Source: CAZBYL01 sp964496275 (lineage in GTDB: Bacteria > Synergistota > Synergistia > Synergistales > Synergistaceae). From it: a stretch of 55,162 bases of DNA. Shown in pieces: positions 53,771 to 55,162 of the stretch. The stretch's first letter is position 1. Every line of letters starts with the position of its first letter. The translations under genes were made by a program, and so were the position numbers. The stretch lies in contig CAZBYL010000007.1 of assembly GCA_964496275.1 (NCBI GenBank), forward strand, positions 1 through 55,162. The letters run 5' to 3'. Below the pieces are notes generated by a model. The model was given only the letters and a program-made list of their open reading frames with translations. It did not search any database and was not told where the DNA came from.

Positions 53771-53874
53771 TCTATTGGGAACCGGGCTTTCATGTCCTCT
53801 GTACAAACGCGGAGAGAGGGGCGCGCCTGTACCATGTAAGACCCTGATGTCCTATCTAAAACTATGCACCGGAA

Positions 53875-54045
53875 TCAGAACGAAAGATACTCCGGCCTGT
53901 GCCACTTACATGGCACATCTCCTTTTTCGTCCAAGCAAGCGGATTCTGCCCGCCAATAAACATCAGAAGCCAGTTTAAACGCAAACAAAACACTTAGTGC
54001 TGCCACAAATGCCATAAGTACACTCAAAACTAACATTCCATCCAT
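53875..54045 (-). CDS. 56-residue single-pass membrane protein, unknown
   Basis: A small open frame that a length filter would miss. GGAGG lies 9 bases before its ATG at 54045. The product has one strong membrane helix (residues 4-26, VLSVLMAFVAALSVLFAFKL) and a 30-residue hydrophilic tail with two Cys and CKWHRPEYLSF at the end. It has a promoter candidate upstream and a strong terminator downstream. It is divergent from lysR across shared dyads, so it is the obvious LysR target. I do not recognise the family; single-helix accessory subunits of transporters are of this size, but nothing ties it to one. Confidence 0.7.
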   Translation of the reverse strand: MDGMLVLSVLMAFVAALSVLFAFKLASDVYWRAESACLDEKGDVPCKWHRPEYLSF

Positions 54046-54111
54046 TTTAACCAACCTCCATTTTTATTTTATTCGCCTAGGCCGACTGTGTTGCTCTCTG
54101 TAAAAGAGGAT

Positions 54112-54139
54112 ATAATATAAGCACACATAAGTAAAACAA
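54112..54139 (-). promoter_or_regulatory. Candidate promoter for the 56-residue protein gene
   Basis: On the minus strand TTGTTT (54134-54139), a 16-base spacer and TATTAT (54112-54117). The -35 falls inside the spacer of the 9-bp dyad at 54122-54155, so a regulator bound there would affect it directly. A plus-strand promoter for lysR (TTGCTC 54091-54096, 16 bases, TAATAT 54113-54118) overlaps it. Confidence 0.45.
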
Positions 54140-54172
54140 CTATGTTTTATGTGTGACATAACAATCTGTTAT
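54122..54172. promoter_or_regulatory. Two dyads in the lysR divergent region (probable LysR sites)
   Basis: First dyad: CACACATAA (54122-54130) and TTATGTGTG (54147-54155), a perfect 9-bp inverted repeat with a 16-base centre. Second dyad: ATAACA-ATC-TGTTAT (54158-54172), a perfect 15-base site of the T-N11-A kind used by LysR proteins. Both lie between lysR and the divergent small gene, 20-70 bases before the lysR start, the usual place for LysR-type recognition and activation sites. Confidence 0.6.
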
Positions 54173-54193
54173 TATGTAGGGGAGGGTAAAGCT

Positions 54194-55081
54194 ATGGAGA
54201 TTGGTAAGTATGAAGTTTTTATAAAAACAGTCGAGTGCGGCAGCCTGACAAAAACAGCGGAGATCATGGGCTACACGCAGCCCGGAATAAGTGTGATGAT
54301 AAAAAAACTTGAGGATGACTGCGGCTTTGCTCTCTTTCATCGAATGAAGAACGGGGTTGAGCTGACTCGGGAGGGGGAACGAATGCTTCCGATTATAAGG
54401 GAACTGGTAAATTGGCAGAAACAGTTCTACCAAACTGCGGCAATGCTCAACGGTCTGCAAATAGGTACTATAAAAATAGCAAGCTACTCGAGCATGTCAT
54501 ACCACTGGATACCCAAAATAATAAGCAAGTTCAGCAAAGATTTTCCGAAAATCGAGATAGAGGTTATCGAGGGAGGCGTCACAGAAATTGAAAAATGGAT
54601 TGCGGAAAAAAGTATCGACATTGCATTTCTGACAAAGAGGGCAGGGCAGGCTTTCGATGTTATTCCTCTGAAAGAAGATAGGGTCTTGGCCGTTCTGCCG
54701 CCGACACGATACGACGAAACAGCAGAAGCATTTCCGCTTTCCGCCTTCAAAGATGAAGAATTTATCGTATCCGCAAGTTACTATGATAACGACTGCTACA
54801 GTGTTGTTGAGGAATTTCAAAAACGCTACGGAGAGATGCCGTACAAAAAGGTCTCTGCGACAGATCCGTACACTGTTATATCTATGGTCGAAAACGGGCT
54901 TGGAATAAGCGTCCTTCCGGAGCTGATACTTAAAAGGCACAGTGAAAATGTTTCGACCCTTCCCATAGATCCGCCTTTTACAAGGACTATCATACTCGGT
55001 GTGCCGTCACTTGCATCCTGCTCACCGGCTACTCAAAAATTTATCGGATACGTCAAAGATTTTTGCGCTGCGGAATCGTAA
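54194..55081 (+). CDS. LysR-family transcriptional regulator
   Basis: The ATG at 54194 is 7 bases after GGAGGG and gives 295 residues. The N-terminal winged helix-turn-helix (1-60) has the family pattern FIKTVECGSLTKTAEIMGYTQPGISVMIKKLED and LTREGERM. Residues ~90-290 form the inducer-binding domain, ending with the MVENGLGISVLPEL signature. The ligand cannot be inferred. It is divergent from the 56-residue membrane protein gene with two dyads between them, suggesting it regulates that gene and itself. An IS3-type element end begins 28 bases past its stop. Confidence 0.93.
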   Translation: MEIGKYEVFIKTVECGSLTKTAEIMGYTQPGISVMIKKLEDDCGFALFHRMKNGVELTREGERMLPIIRELVNWQKQFYQTAAMLNGLQIGTIKIASYSSMSYHWIPKIISKFSKDFPKIEIEVIEGGVTEIEKWIAEKSIDIAFLTKRAGQAFDVIPLKEDRVLAVLPPTRYDETAEAFPLSAFKDEEFIVSASYYDNDCYSVVEEFQKRYGEMPYKKVSATDPYTVISMVENGLGISVLPELILKRHSENVSTLPIDPPFTRTIILGVPSLASCSPATQKFIGYVKDFCAAES

Positions 55082-55108
55082 CACAAGACAGCCGTGACCG
55101 CTATGGTG

Positions 55109-55162
55109 TGTAGTGCACCCCCTAAAGTAGACATCATAAATAACCAAACTATCTACCTACCT
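55109..55162. mobile_element. End of an IS3-family insertion sequence (partial)
   Basis: TGTAGTGCACCCCCTAAAGT followed by AGACA, starting at 55109, has the form of IS3/IS150-type terminal inverted repeats (TG, then GxACCCCCxAAAGTxxGACA). The window ends 54 bases in, so neither transposase nor the other end can be seen and the orientation is unknown. The call rests on recognition of the terminal repeat alone. Confidence 0.6.

Noticed and set aside
53772..53874. Possible 6S, SRP or riboswitch RNA
   Set aside because: Searched by eye for SRP loop, 6S bubble and common riboswitch core motifs; none present, so only a structured untranslated segment is reported.
53775..53978. 67-residue plus-strand open frame
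   Set aside because: Overlaps the better supported 56-residue minus-strand gene and has no ribosome site.
1..55162. TRAP-binding leader (repeated GAG/UAG triplets) or CRISPR array
   Set aside because: The leaders read by eye showed no run of regularly spaced triplets, and no regularly spaced direct repeats were found.

Overview
The window is a bacterial chromosome segment of housekeeping genes at about 45% G+C (estimated by eye). Synergistota is the most likely source. The reasons are a glutaminyl-tRNA synthetase, a two-subunit glycyl-tRNA synthetase, ThyX instead of ThyA, both PPDK and pyruvate kinase, the cdaA-cdaR-glmM cluster, and a CPBP protease beside a secreted protein. This is inferred from gene content; a Firmicutes-type diderm is the main alternative. 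The first ~50 bases are the 5' end of a 16S rRNA gene on the minus strand, whose full sequence would settle the question.

Layout: (1) 1-2660: 16S start and its promoter, divergent from a class A penicillin-binding protein. (2) 2682-22968: a minus-strand series, read from high to low coordinates: tRNA-Gln, glmU, prs, rplY, pth, terminator, mfd, mazG, nifU-like, phoH, pgpH-like, ybeY, era, recO, glyQ, glyS, ppdK, terminator, dgt. (3) 23120-25225: a plus-strand group of a PerR-type regulator under a probable self-operator, a CPBP glutamic protease, and a secreted protein of unknown function. (4) 25293-37874: a minus-strand operon dnaX-dnaE-mtrB(TRAP)-pyk-nfo-cdaA-cdaR-glmM-galU. (5) 37939-44319: an M48 protease, trxB with an extra thioredoxin-like domain, then thyX-yqhQ-prfA-prmC, and rpmE with its own promoter and terminator. 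(6) 44478-50335: polA divergent from gltX, with glnS convergent on gltX. (7) 50444-55162: an accessory end with an orphan complex-I/group-4-hydrogenase-like membrane module, a 56-residue membrane protein, a divergent LysR regulator with strong dyads, and the end of an IS3-type element at the right edge.

Functionally, the window holds both a diadenylate cyclase (CdaA with CdaR) and a PgpH-type phosphodiesterase, so c-di-AMP synthesis and breakdown are both encoded, next to GlmM, GlmU, GalU and a PBP for the cell envelope. PPDK and pyruvate kinase cover both directions at the PEP/pyruvate node. DnaE, DnaX, PolA, Mfd, RecO and Nfo give a replication and repair set; PrfA, PrmC, Pth, L25, L31, GlyQS, GltX, GlnS, YbeY and Era give a translation and ribosome-assembly set.

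The items most worth a second look are the TRAP (tryptophan RNA-binding attenuation protein) homologue between dnaE and pyk, the membrane arm without catalytic subunits, the LysR/small-membrane-protein divergent pair, and the PerR-CPBP-secreted protein group.
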